Shown here one piece after another: positions 49,481-57,726 of a stretch of 64,000 nt of DNA; the first letter of the stretch is position 1, and each line of letters opens with the position of its first letter. Below the pieces are notes generated by a model. That model searched no databases. It was not told the origin of the DNA and saw only the letters and a list, made by a program, of their open reading frames with translations. Made by a program: the position numbers and the translations under genes. Location: assembly GCF_009496535.1 (NCBI RefSeq), contig NZ_WIDL01000003.1, forward strand, positions 181,345 to 245,344, read 5' to 3'. Origin of the DNA: Stenotrophomonas sp. MYb238. Its GTDB lineage: Bacteria; Pseudomonadota; Gammaproteobacteria; Xanthomonadales; Xanthomonadaceae.

Positions 49481-51007
49481 ATGCGCCCTTACCTGCTCGC
49501 CGGCCTGCTGCTGGCCTGCGTACCGCTGACCGCGGCCGCTTCCTGCGTGGAGGGCCTGGTGTTCGACGATGCCAACGGCAACGGCGTGCGCGAGGCGGGC
49601 GAGCAGCCGTTGCCGGGCATCCGCGTTTCCGATGGCGAGCACATCGCCGTCACCGGCCGTGATGGCCGCTACCGCCTGCCGGATTCGGCGCAGCCCACGG
49701 TGTTCGTCATCAAGCCCGCCGGCCGTCGCGCCGCATCGCGCGCCGACGGGCTGCCGGACATCTGGCGCCCGCGCGCGGGCGAGGCGCAGGGCGGGCAATG
49801 TCGGCCGTTCGCGCTGGTGCCGCAGCCGGATGCGCCGGACGTCTTCCAGGCGCTGGTGATGGCCGACAGCCAGACCGCCAGCGCGCTGGACGTGGGCTAT
49901 TTCGAGCGCGACATCGTCGCGCCGCTGCGCGGCCGGCACCAGGCGCGGCTGGGCATGACCCTGGGCGACATCACCAACGACGATCCCTCGCTGTACCCGC
50001 TGCTGGTCAAGGCGGTGACCTCGCTCGGCGTGCCGTGGCTGCACGTGCCCGGCAACCACGACATGGACCTGGGCGCGCGCAGCGATGCGCAGTCGCTGGA
50101 CAGCTTCCACCGCCAGCTCGGCCCGGACACCTATGCCTGGGAGGAGCCGTCGATGGTGTTCATCGGCCTGGACGACATCCTCGCCCAGCCGGGACAGAAG
50201 CCGGCCTATGTCGGCGGCCTGCGCGAGGACCAGTTCGCCTTCCTCGAACGCTACCTACCGACGGTGCCGCAGGACCGGCTGGTGGTGCTGGGCATCCACA
50301 TCCCGCTGTTCGACCACGCGTTCCGCGCCGGGGACCGCGCGCGCCTGTTCGCGCTGCTGGAGAATGTGCGGCACCCGCTGGTCCTGAGCGGCCATACCCA
50401 CAACCAGAACCAGGTGTTCTGGAATGCGGCGCAGGGCTGGAAGGGCGCGCGGCCGCTGCACGAGTACAACGTCGGTGCGGCCTGCGGCGCGTTCTGGTCC
50501 GGGGTGAAGGATGCGCAGGGCATTCCCGACACCACCATGTCCGACGGCACCCCCAACGGCTACGGCCTGCTCAACGTGCAGCCGCAGGGCTACTACAGCG
50601 TGGAATACCGCGTCGCCCGCGCGCCGGAGGACGAGCAGATCGCGCTGCATGCGCCCAAGGTGCTGCGTCGCGGCGCCTACCCGGCGTGGGGCGTGTACGC
50701 CAACGTGTTCATGGGCCACGACGGCCTGCCGGTGGAGTTCCGCGTCGATGGTGGCCAGTGGCAGCCGATGAAGCGCGTCGAGCAGCCCGACCCGCGCCTG
50801 CTGGCCGAGAACGTGGCCGACGATCAGGCCGGGCGCCTGCGCGGCTACGACCGTTCGCCCGAGGCGACGCCGTCCTCGCACCTGTGGCGCGCGGCATTGC
50901 CGACAAAACTGGATGCGGGCGAGCACGCGGTCGAGGTGCGCGCCACGCTCGACGGCAGGGAATACCGCAGCCGCACCACCTACCAGCTGCAGGACGCGAA
51001 CCCCTGA
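49481..51007 (+). CDS. Secreted calcineurin-like phosphoesterase
   Basis: 508 residues with a cleavable signal peptide (LLAGLLLACVPLTAAASC). Residues about 22-100 form a small SdrD/Cna-B-like beta domain (GLVFDDANGNGVREAGEQPL). The metallophosphoesterase core follows: VMADSQ, TLGDITNDD, VPGNHDMDLG, GIHIPLF and LSGHTHNQNQVF. A C-terminal beta domain completes the metallophosphoesterase N/C domain layout. Periplasmic. Substrate unknown. A monocistronic gene convergent with the YCII gene. Confidence 0.88.
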   Translation: MRPYLLAGLLLACVPLTAAASCVEGLVFDDANGNGVREAGEQPLPGIRVSDGEHIAVTGRDGRYRLPDSAQPTVFVIKPAGRRAASRADGLPDIWRPRAGEAQGGQCRPFALVPQPDAPDVFQALVMADSQTASALDVGYFERDIVAPLRGRHQARLGMTLGDITNDDPSLYPLLVKAVTSLGVPWLHVPGNHDMDLGARSDAQSLDSFHRQLGPDTYAWEEPSMVFIGLDDILAQPGQKPAYVGGLREDQFAFLERYLPTVPQDRLVVLGIHIPLFDHAFRAGDRARLFALLENVRHPLVLSGHTHNQNQVFWNAAQGWKGARPLHEYNVGAACGAFWSGVKDAQGIPDTTMSDGTPNGYGLLNVQPQGYYSVEYRVARAPEDEQIALHAPKVLRRGAYPAWGVYANVFMGHDGLPVEFRVDGGQWQPMKRVEQPDPRLLAENVADDQAGRLRGYDRSPEATPSSHLWRAALPTKLDAGEHAVEVRATLDGREYRSRTTYQLQDANP

Positions 51008-51016
51008 GCGCGGGGG

Positions 51017-51478
51017 TCAGGGCTGCGGCTTGACCAGTTGCTTGTGCACCTCGGCCAGGCCGGCCAGTGCGGCGCTGCCGTAGTACGCGTGGTATTCGGC
51101 CACCATCTCGCCGTTGACCAGCACCGGGTCGGTCGCGGCGAGGCGGCGCGCCTCTTCGATGTCGGCCACGGCGAAGACGAACAGCCCGCGCCAGCCGTCC
51201 ACCCCGTCCAGCGGGCCGGCCAGCACCAGCTTGCCCTCGTCCGACAGGCGCTGCATGTTGGCGAAGTGGCCGCGGAACATCGCATCGCGTTCCGGTCCGT
51301 CCGGTACCCTGTTCGGCCCGGTCTTCAGGATGACCAGCACGTAGGCGCGCATGCCGCGCTCGTCGGCGCCGAACCTCGCCGCCAGCGCCGGGTCATACGC
51401 CGGCGCCGCCGGTTGCGCGGCAGCGGGCAGGGCAAGCATCAGCAAGCCGGCAAGCGTGCCGGCAATCCTGAAGAACAT
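51017..51478 (-). CDS. Exported YCII-domain protein
   Basis: 153 residues from ATG 51478, with GGGGAGA upstream. A signal peptide (FRIAGTLAGLLMLALPAAAQ) precedes a YciI-like ferredoxin-fold domain (MRAYVLVILKTGPNRV, HFANMQRLSDEGKLVLAGPL, GLFVFAVADIEEARRLAATD). The YCII fold is usually cytosolic, so export is the unusual feature. It sits directly downstream of the C13 peptidase gene. Function unknown. Confidence 0.85.
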   Translation of the reverse strand: MFFRIAGTLAGLLMLALPAAAQPAAPAYDPALAARFGADERGMRAYVLVILKTGPNRVPDGPERDAMFRGHFANMQRLSDEGKLVLAGPLDGVDGWRGLFVFAVADIEEARRLAATDPVLVNGEMVAEYHAYYGSAALAGLAEVHKQLVKPQP

Positions 51479-51528
51479 GGCGTTCTCCCCGGGGTTTCGA
51501 GTGCAGGCATCGTACTGCGCCGCGGCGG

Positions 51529-52512
51529 CTACGGTTCCGGGCCGGGTGGCGCGCCCGCGGATGCGTGCGGGGCCGGCTGCGGCACGTGGACGAAGGGATA
51601 GGGCACCGGCGCGCGTTCGGGCAGGCCCGTGCGCCATCGAGCCAGCACCGGCGCGATCGCCCTGCCGGCGAAGAACTGCGGTTGCGACGGCAGCTCGCCT
51701 TCCTCCTGCTCCCGCCGCCGCACGGTGTCGCGGGCCATGCCGAAGGCGGCGGCGAAGTCGCTGGTGGCGTTGAGCGCCTCGACCAGGAAGGCGCGGCCGA
51801 ACCAGGTGGCACTGTCGGTGTTGCCACAGCCGAACGACGGGCGGTCCCGGCGCGCGGCGGTGATGACCATGCGGTCGGGTGCCTTCAGCACCGGCACGAA
51901 CCCGCCCGAGTAGCAGGCCGAGATCACGATCACCGCGTTGCCGATCTTCGCCTCGTCCAGCAACTGCGCCAGGTCCTCCGGCGCTAGGTAATCCTCCTCG
52001 TCCGGCCCGGTGTGCAGGTAGACGCTGTTGTCGTCCAGGCCATGGCTGCTCAGGTAGAGGAACAGCACGTCCTCGCGCGGGTCCAGCGTCTGCCCCAGCA
52101 CGTCGAGTGCATAGCCGATGCTTTCATAGGTGGCCAGCGGCGCGGCGGGCTCGCCGGGCAGCGCATCAGGCTGGTTGACCAGCGCGACCATGCGCCCTTG
52201 CGCGTCCCAGCGCTGCGCCGACAGCTGCCGCAGGTAGGCGACCTCGTTGCGGAACACGTCCTCGTCGGCGTCGCCGGCCACGCCGAGCACGTACAGATCG
52301 GTCACGCCCGGGCGCTGCGGCGGCAGGCGCTCCAGCGCGGCATCGAGCAGGGCCAGTTGCGCGCCTTCCAGCCGCGGCGTGGTCGGTTCCCACGCATCGG
52401 CTTCGGGCGTCTGCGCCAGCGCCGGCCAGATGCAGGCGAGCAATGCCAGGACCGGCGCCATCGCCTTGGAGCGTCGGACGACGCGCGTCATGGCAGAAGT
52501 TGTGGACGTCAT
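51529..52512 (-). CDS. Peptidase C13 (legumain/caspase-like) family protein, exported
   Basis: 327 residues with an N-terminal signal (VLALLACIWPALAQ). Clan CD cysteine-peptidase dyad: His 157 in FLYLSSHGLDD and Cys 200 in VIVISACYSGGF, each after a hydrophobic strand as in legumain and GPI8. The Pro-rich C-terminus (VPYPFVHVPQPAPH) is low in complexity. ATG 52512, or ATG 52491. It is intact; a partly deleted paralogue lies at 54305-54666. The biological role of bacterial C13 proteins is poorly known. Confidence 0.85.
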   Translation of the reverse strand: MTSTTSAMTRVVRRSKAMAPVLALLACIWPALAQTPEADAWEPTTPRLEGAQLALLDAALERLPPQRPGVTDLYVLGVAGDADEDVFRNEVAYLRQLSAQRWDAQGRMVALVNQPDALPGEPAAPLATYESIGYALDVLGQTLDPREDVLFLYLSSHGLDDNSVYLHTGPDEEDYLAPEDLAQLLDEAKIGNAVIVISACYSGGFVPVLKAPDRMVITAARRDRPSFGCGNTDSATWFGRAFLVEALNATSDFAAAFGMARDTVRRREQEEGELPSQPQFFAGRAIAPVLARWRTGLPERAPVPYPFVHVPQPAPHASAGAPPGPEP

Positions 52513-52585
52513 CGGTACAGGCGCGAAGGAAGGCGGGGCGATTCTAGCGTGACCGTTGCGGACCGCCGTCGGCCCCGGCCCTGCC

Positions 52586-53686
52586 TCAGTGTTCGGCTGG
52601 AATGCCTGCCTGCGCGGCCTTTTCCCGCAACGGCTTCGCCAGATGCACGACGTCGCCCCCTTCCATGCCGGCGATGTGCTCGAAACCTTCGCTCAGGTAC
52701 AGGCCGATGTTCTGCGCACTCCGGGCCCCGGTCTCCAGCGTCGCCCGGGCGCAGGCCGGCTCGGCCTTGCCTTCCACGAGCTTCAGCAGCCAGCGGCCGA
52801 CGCCGGTTCCGCGCATGTGCGGCGCCACGGCCAGGCGGCCGATGTTCCATGCATCGCCTTCGCGCCGGGCGCGGATCATGCCGAGCAGCTTGCCGTCGCG
52901 CCACAGCCCGAGCGCCGTCCATTGCCCGAGCCAGTGGCGTACATCGTCGAGGCCTTCGTGCAGGGCCGGGATGTCCAGGGTCTGGTTGGCAAGCGCCTCG
53001 TCCACCCAGCAGCAGCGCTGCAGGACGATGGCATCGGCTGCATCCGCCGGCGTCAGCCTGCGGACGTGGGAGCCGGCGACCGGCCCGGCCTGCGTCGCGG
53101 CGTCCAGCGGCTCGCGCATGGGCCGCAGCGCATGGCCCAGCCTGACGACCTCTCCCAGGAGCCGGGCCGCGAGGCCGTCCAGGCGCTCGTCCTGCCGCAC
53201 CTGTCCCTCGGCGATGGCGTCGCCGATGCGCAGGGACACCGTCGCCCCGGTCGGGACGAGCCGCAGTGCGGACACGACCTGCTTGGCGTGCTGCACCGAC
53301 CGCGTGCCGGCGGAGGTATGCCCGTAGCTGACGAAGCCGACCGGCTTCCACGCCCATTCGCGACCGAGGTAATCGAGCGCGTTCTTCAGGACCGCGGGCA
53401 TGCCGTAGTTGTATTCGGGGGTGACGAAGACGAAGCCATCGACGCCATCGACAAGCGCGCTCCAGGCCAGCGAGTGCGGCTGCCGATAGACGCCGGACGC
53501 GGGGTGCTCGGGTTCGTCCAGGAACGGCAGGTCCAGGTCGGCCAGCGAGACGGGTACCAGTTCCACGTCCAGCGTCTGCGCATGCGGCGCGGCCGCACGC
53601 ACGAACCAGTCTGCGACCGCGGGGGCCAGTGCGCCTGGGCGGGTGCTGCAGGCGAGCACCATGATGCGGGGTTTGTTCGTTGACAT
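52586..53686 (-). CDS. NAD(P)H-dependent FMN reductase fused to a GNAT acetyltransferase
   Basis: 366 residues from ATG 53686. Residues 1-190 form a flavodoxin-like FMN reductase (IMVLACSTRPGALAPAVADW, FVFVTPEYNYGMPAVLKNAL, GFVSYGHTSAG). Residues about 205-360 form a GNAT domain (VRRLTPADAADAIVLQ, IGRLAVAPHMRGTGVGRWLL, NIGLYLSEGFEHIAGMEGGD). The joint is continuous, with no stop or shift. Divergent from a MarR gene; a perfect inverted repeat covers both starts. MarR-linked quinone or xenobiotic detoxification is likely, but the substrates of both halves are unknown. Confidence 0.9.
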   Translation of the reverse strand: MSTNKPRIMVLACSTRPGALAPAVADWFVRAAAPHAQTLDVELVPVSLADLDLPFLDEPEHPASGVYRQPHSLAWSALVDGVDGFVFVTPEYNYGMPAVLKNALDYLGREWAWKPVGFVSYGHTSAGTRSVQHAKQVVSALRLVPTGATVSLRIGDAIAEGQVRQDERLDGLAARLLGEVVRLGHALRPMREPLDAATQAGPVAGSHVRRLTPADAADAIVLQRCCWVDEALANQTLDIPALHEGLDDVRHWLGQWTALGLWRDGKLLGMIRARREGDAWNIGRLAVAPHMRGTGVGRWLLKLVEGKAEPACARATLETGARSAQNIGLYLSEGFEHIAGMEGGDVVHLAKPLREKAAQAGIPAEH

Positions 53687-53726
53687 GTAATCGAGACTGG
53701 GGGATATTCGATTACATGTCAACGAA
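53676..53726. promoter_or_regulatory. Perfect 19-bp inverted repeat spanning both divergent start codons
   Basis: TTCGTTGACATGTAATCGA (53676-53694) and TCGATTACATGTCAACGAA (53708-53726) are exact reverse complements around a 13-nt spacer. Both start codons (53686 minus, 53716 plus) and codons 2-3 of each gene lie in the arms. Each arm holds an ACATGT core, so MarR dimers could bind two sites and block both translation starts and transcription. Confidence 0.8.
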
Positions 53727-54201
53727 AAAGAAGACGGCCACCTCGGACTGGCTCGACGGCGAGGAGGAGGAGGCATGGCGCGCCTTCCGGCGCATGACGG
53801 TCGGCGTGCGCACGCGGATCGGCCAGGCGCTGGCCGCCACCGGGTTGTCCGAAGCGGACTACGAGGTGCTCAGCACCCTGGTCGAGCGCCCGGACACGAC
53901 CAGCACCCTGCACCTGCAGGCCGCCAAGATGGGGTGGTCGCGCAGCCGGCTCTCGCGGCATGCCTCGCGCATGGAGGCGCGCGGGCTCATCGAGCGTGCG
54001 CCCGACCCCGAGGACGGCCGCGGGTGCCTGCTGGTCCTGACCCGCGCGGGCCGGGACACGCTGCGCGCGGCGACGCCGCGGCACCTGGAGTCTGTGCGCC
54101 ACCATTTCGCCGATCTGCTCGATGCCGACGACCTGCGCGACCTCAAGCGGATCGCGGAGAAACTCTGCGCGGGTGGCTCTGCCGCGCCGCAACCCGACTA
54201 G
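53716..54201 (+). CDS. MarR-family regulator
   Basis: 161-residue winged-helix protein: LSEADYEVLSTLVERP, recognition region LQAAKMGWSRSRLSRHASRM, and wing GLIERAPDPEDGRGCLLVLT. ATG 53716 lies in the inverted-repeat arm; only about 29 nt separate it from the divergent start, so promoters, operators and coding starts must overlap. Likely represses both itself and the reductase-GNAT gene. Confidence 0.92.
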   Translation: MSTKKKTATSDWLDGEEEEAWRAFRRMTVGVRTRIGQALAATGLSEADYEVLSTLVERPDTTSTLHLQAAKMGWSRSRLSRHASRMEARGLIERAPDPEDGRGCLLVLTRAGRDTLRAATPRHLESVRHHFADLLDADDLRDLKRIAEKLCAGGSAAPQPD

Positions 54202-54304
54202 ATCGGCAATCAAGCCACGATCGGTCCGGTGTCCGCGGGCAGCGCTTCCGCGCCGATGCCGTCTGGTGCGATCCGTGCATGGCCGGTTTCGCGCGCGGAC
54301 GGCC

Positions 54305-54666
54305 GGCGATGCGTGCAAGAACGGATACGGCATCGGCGCGCCAGCCTGCCGGTACCAGCCCGATCACCTCACCGACGGCGAACTGCGGCTGCAGTTCGCC
54401 TTCCTGCTTTTCACGGTGGCGCACGGTGTCGTCGGCCACGCCGAACACGTATGGGTCACGCCTGGATGCTGCGGCAGCAGGCGGTCCAGCGCGACGTCGA
54501 GCAGGGCCAACTGCGCGCCTTCCCGCTTCGGCGTGGTCGGTTCCCATGGTGGTGTGTTTGGCATATGCGCCAGCGCCAGCCAGATCGCGCCGACCAGAGC
54601 GCAGGCGAGGGCGATGGTGCGCGAATGCCGAACGAGGCAGAGCAGGGCGATGGCGGCTGGAGGCAC
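54305..54666 (-). pseudogene. Internally deleted peptidase C13 paralogue
   Basis: The first part (WEPTTPKREGAQLALLDVAL, DRLLPQHPGVTH) matches the intact C13 protein from residue about 41 to 71. After a small indel, the sequence passes from the strand YVFGVA straight to DDTVRHREKQEGELQPQF, matching residues about 261-278 of the intact one. About 180 codons, including both catalytic residues, are gone. The join falls at GGCGTGGCC, near-identical to GGCATGGCC at the other end, suggesting deletion at short homology. The rest of the 54202-54729 gap shows no gene. Confidence 0.75.
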
Positions 54667-54729
54667 CGTCGCGGCATGGGCGGAACGGAATGATCGTGCG
54701 CCATCGGCCGGGCGATGGACCGCCGCCGC

Positions 54730-55719
54730 TCAATCCAGCGCGTCGCGCCAGTTCAGCCACCACGCCTTCGGCGGGCGCGGGATCTGCTCCCACCATTGGT
54801 TCATGGCGTGCACGCTGCCGTGTTGCCATGCCGTGCGGTGCCCCGGCGCAGGCGCGCCGTCGAACATCGCCGCGAGCCGGGGGTAGAGCGGCCCGGAGGC
54901 CAGCGCCGGATAGCGGGTGAGCAGGGTGAGCAGGGTGAACCGGTCCGCGGCCGTCGCCTCGCGGGCGATCAGCGCCTCGGCGTCGGCGGGGCGCTGTCCC
55001 GCCGCCATCGCCCGGTCGAACCGGTCCACTGCCGCGCGGAAACCGGCGCTGGCGCCCGTCGCCAGCGGGATGCCGCTGCGTTCGCCGGTGAAGTCGAGCG
55101 TCGAACCGGCCGGCACCAGGGTTTCCTGGCCTTCCACGCTGTGCATGACCCAGCCGCTGGTGACATGGATCGTGCCTTCGCCCTGCGGCGTGCGGCTCAT
55201 TTCAAACTCGCATCCCAGGTCGACGGTTTCGCTGGCGCCGGCGGCGATGCCGAAATGGCCGGGCGGCGCCCAGATGCGCGCGCGGATGCGGCCTTCCAGC
55301 AGTTCGAGGCGGTGATGGCCGGTGCGCGTGTCCGCGAGCCGGATCCGCGTCCCCGGCATCACCTGCATCCGGCCGATGCGCGCCACCTGCAGCGTGGCCG
55401 ACTGCGTCGCCGCCGTCGCCAGCGTCTGTCCGACCGCCAGCGTTGCCGGGAAGGGGGGGGCATCGGTCTGCACCGCCCACTGCCGGTGCTCGCTCCATTG
55501 CAGGCGCCACGGCACCCAGGCGGCGATGCCGATCGCGCACGCGACCAGCGCGGCGGCCGCGGCCAGGGGGAAGAGGCGCCTGCGCCGGCGGCGCAGCGGC
55601 GGCGCGGCCGGCACCGGCCCGGGAACATGGCGGTAAGCGCCCAGCAGCGCCGTCAGGCGCTCCAGTTCACCGTCGCCGGGAAGATCCGGGTCCCACAGCG
55701 GATCGGGTGTCTCAACCAT
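54730..55719 (-). CDS. FecR-like anti-sigma factor
   Basis: 329 residues from ATG 55719, overlapping the sigma gene by 8 nt. A cytosolic N-terminus (VETPDPLWDPDLPGDGELER), an Arg-rich stop (LRRRRRRLF), and one TM (PLAAAAALVACAIGIAAWVP) lead to a periplasmic FecR domain (MPGTRIRLADTRTGHHRLEL, ARIWAPPGHFGIAAGASETV, VTSGWVMHSVEGQETLVPAG). The C-terminal region is helical and not typical of FecR. No TonB receptor is adjacent. An eight-C tract at 55453-55460 lies inside the coding frame. Confidence 0.82.
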   Translation of the reverse strand: MVETPDPLWDPDLPGDGELERLTALLGAYRHVPGPVPAAPPLRRRRRRLFPLAAAAALVACAIGIAAWVPWRLQWSEHRQWAVQTDAPPFPATLAVGQTLATAATQSATLQVARIGRMQVMPGTRIRLADTRTGHHRLELLEGRIRARIWAPPGHFGIAAGASETVDLGCEFEMSRTPQGEGTIHVTSGWVMHSVEGQETLVPAGSTLDFTGERSGIPLATGASAGFRAAVDRFDRAMAAGQRPADAEALIAREATAADRFTLLTLLTRYPALASGPLYPRLAAMFDGAPAPGHRTAWQHGSVHAMNQWWEQIPRPPKAWWLNWRDALD

Positions 55720-56260
55720 CGCTCGTTTCCTCCTGCCGGGCGATGCCCAGCGCATCGCGCAGGCGCTGCATGCCGCGATGAAGATTCACCCGGACCGATT
55801 GCGGCGTCAGTCCGGTGAGGCTGGCGATCTCCGGGCCGCTGAGGCCTTCGACCAGGCGCAGGATCAGGGTCTCGCGGTAGGCCGCGGGCAGGTTGCGGAT
55901 CGCACGCAGCGCCTGGCCGGCCTGCGCCATCGCATCCGGGCCCGACCCGGGCCAGACCGGCTCGTCCGCGTCGGCCAGCCCGCGTTCGTCGATGGTCGTG
56001 GACGGGCGGTTCCTGCGCGCGATCATCGCGATCCACGGCCCGAATCGCGCCGGCTCGCGCAGCTGCTCCAGCCGGGCGAAGGCGATGACGAAGGTTTCCT
56101 GGGTCAGCTCCTCGGCGCGCGCGCGCGAGGCCATGCCCAGGTGGATGGCATGCACCAGCGGGGCGAAGGTGCGGTAAAGCCAGGCGAACGCCGCCTGCGA
56201 CCCGCGGCGGGCGTCCTGTACCTGCCGGGCGATGTCCAACGGGAGGGTCGCGGCCTTCAT
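55712..56260 (-). CDS. ECF sigma factor
   Basis: 182 residues with sigma-70 regions 2 and 4: RAEELTQETFVIAFARLEQL (region 2) and LPAAYRETLILRLVEGLSGP with EIASLTGLTPQSVRVNLHRG (region 4 HTH). Overlaps the downstream FecR-like gene. Divergent from the dioxygenase/cytochrome pair across a 126-nt gap. Its regulon is unknown; the divergent pair is a natural candidate. Confidence 0.9.
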   Translation of the reverse strand: MKAATLPLDIARQVQDARRGSQAAFAWLYRTFAPLVHAIHLGMASRARAEELTQETFVIAFARLEQLREPARFGPWIAMIARRNRPSTTIDERGLADADEPVWPGSGPDAMAQAGQALRAIRNLPAAYRETLILRLVEGLSGPEIASLTGLTPQSVRVNLHRGMQRLRDALGIARQEETSDG

Positions 56261-56311
56261 GTCCTGGAGGGTCGGGGGAGCACGGAGAAAGAGGGCACGT
56301 CGGCGTGGAGT

Positions 56312-56340
56312 GTTAACACGGCGGCGCGGTTAACGCCGCC
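56312..56340. promoter_or_regulatory. Paired GTTAAC sites and dyad in the divergent ECF/dioxygenase gap
   Basis: GTTAAC at 56312-56317 and 56329-56334, start-to-start 17 bp. The second lies in a dyad GGCGGCG (56320-56326) with CGCCGCC (56334-56340). The only AT-rich points in this gap, so candidates for promoter or sigma recognition. Confidence 0.3.
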
Positions 56341-56386
56341 GCGCCGGATGCGCTCTTCATTGGCGAACCCCGCCTGGAGCGTCCCC

Positions 56387-57061
56387 ATGCACCGATCCAC
56401 CCCGCCGTCGATCCCGAACCCCGCCGCGCGCGTCGCACGCGTGCCGATCCTGCTTGTCCTGCTGGTCGCCTGCAGCGGCGTCGGCGCCGGCACGACGCCG
56501 GTCGTCGGGCTGCCCTGCGAGGACTGCGACGTACCGCTGATCGGGTTGCCCGCCGCGCCGCCGGCCACGGCCCTGCTGGCGCCCGCCGACGAACCCGGAC
56601 AGCGCCTGCGCCTGCACGGGCGGGTGACCGACGCGCAGGGACGGCCACGCCAGGGCGTCGTCGTCTACGCGCACCAGACCAACCAGCAGGGCATCTACCC
56701 GGGCGAGAAGACGGACGCCGCCCCCGGCGTCCGCCAGCATGGACGGCTGCGCGCGTGGGCCGCCACCGACGCCGACGGGCGCTACGCGTTCCTCACCGTC
56801 CGCCCCGGCAGCTATCCGGGAACGCGCATGCCCCAGCACATCCACCTGTACGTGATCGAGCGCGGCTGCGCGCTGTACTACATCGACGACGTGCTGTTCC
56901 GCGACGACCCGCACCTGACGCCCACGGTCGCGCGCAAGGCGGCCCAGGGCCGCGGCGGCCCGGGCATCGTCGCGCCGGTGCGGGTCGCCGATGGCTGGGA
57001 AGCGACGCGCGACATCGTGCTGGGCCGGAACATCCCCGGATACCCGGGGTGCGCGCCGTGA
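56387..57061 (+). CDS. Exported intradiol-dioxygenase-fold protein
   Basis: 224 residues, with a signal or lipoprotein-like N-terminus (VPILLVLLVACSGVGAG). The intradiol ring-cleavage dioxygenase-type beta core is recognisable: LHGRVTDAQGRPRQGVVVYA, HQTNQQGIYP, RAWAATDADGRYAFLTVRPG and MPQHIHLYV, where Tyr and His ligands of the iron site would lie. Being exported, it is unlikely to be a catechol-pathway enzyme. Overlaps the cytochrome b561 gene by GTGA. Function uncertain. Confidence 0.78.
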   Translation: MHRSTPPSIPNPAARVARVPILLVLLVACSGVGAGTTPVVGLPCEDCDVPLIGLPAAPPATALLAPADEPGQRLRLHGRVTDAQGRPRQGVVVYAHQTNQQGIYPGEKTDAAPGVRQHGRLRAWAATDADGRYAFLTVRPGSYPGTRMPQHIHLYVIERGCALYYIDDVLFRDDPHLTPTVARKAAQGRGGPGIVAPVRVADGWEATRDIVLGRNIPGYPGCAP

Positions 57062-57678
57062 GCGGCCGCCGCGTGCAGCGTTATCCGCTCGCCCTGCGCC
57101 TGCTGCACTGGCTGCTCGCGCTGCTGCTGGCGCTGCAGATCGCGCTCGGGTTCGCGGCCGAACATGCGCCCACGCCGGCGTTGTCCGAGGCGCTGTTCCC
57201 GCTCCATTTCCGGCTGGGCGTGCTGATCCTGTGCCTGATGCTGCTGCGCCTTGCCGTGCGCGTGTGGCTGCCGGTGCCCGGTCACGACGGCGGGGCGCGG
57301 TGGGGCGCGCGGCTCCGCGGCGGGGTCCACGGCCTGCTGTACGCGCTGGCGCTGGTGCTGCCGGTCAGCGGCCACGTCATCTGGGTATGGATGGGCGCGG
57401 ACCGGACCCTGTTCGCGGGCGTGCAGGTGCCGGCCCTGTTCGTCCCGCCAGCCGACGAAACAGGACGGGCGCTCGCCTGGTACGTGCATGTGTACGGCGC
57501 CTGGGCGCTGTCGGCCCTGGCCGCCCTGCACGTGGCGGCCGCGGTGTCGCGCCAGATCCGGCATGGCGACGGTTTCATCGCCCGGCGCATGGGGTTCGGG
57601 GCGTTGTCCGGAAAGGCTGCAGACGGCGGGCCGGCACGATGCACCGGCACCGGCGCGGCGTCGCAGGTCGGGGAATGA
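57058..57678 (+). CDS. Cytochrome b561
   Basis: Four-TM di-haem b-type cytochrome, 206 residues. Haem-ligand histidines are in TM contexts: LRLLHWLLALLLALQIALGF, PLHFRLGVLILCLMLLRLAV, GGVHGLLYALALVLPVSGHV and ALAALHVAAAVSRQI. Start GTG overlaps the dioxygenase-like stop. A plausible electron donor for the exported partner or for superoxide/quinone chemistry; this is inferred from coupling only. Confidence 0.88.
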   Translation: MSGRRVQRYPLALRLLHWLLALLLALQIALGFAAEHAPTPALSEALFPLHFRLGVLILCLMLLRLAVRVWLPVPGHDGGARWGARLRGGVHGLLYALALVLPVSGHVIWVWMGADRTLFAGVQVPALFVPPADETGRALAWYVHVYGAWALSALAALHVAAAVSRQIRHGDGFIARRMGFGALSGKAADGGPARCTGTGAASQVGE

Positions 57679-57726
57679 AGTCGGCATCCGACGGAGGGCA
57701 GATGCCCGCCGCCTGCCGGCGGCGCA

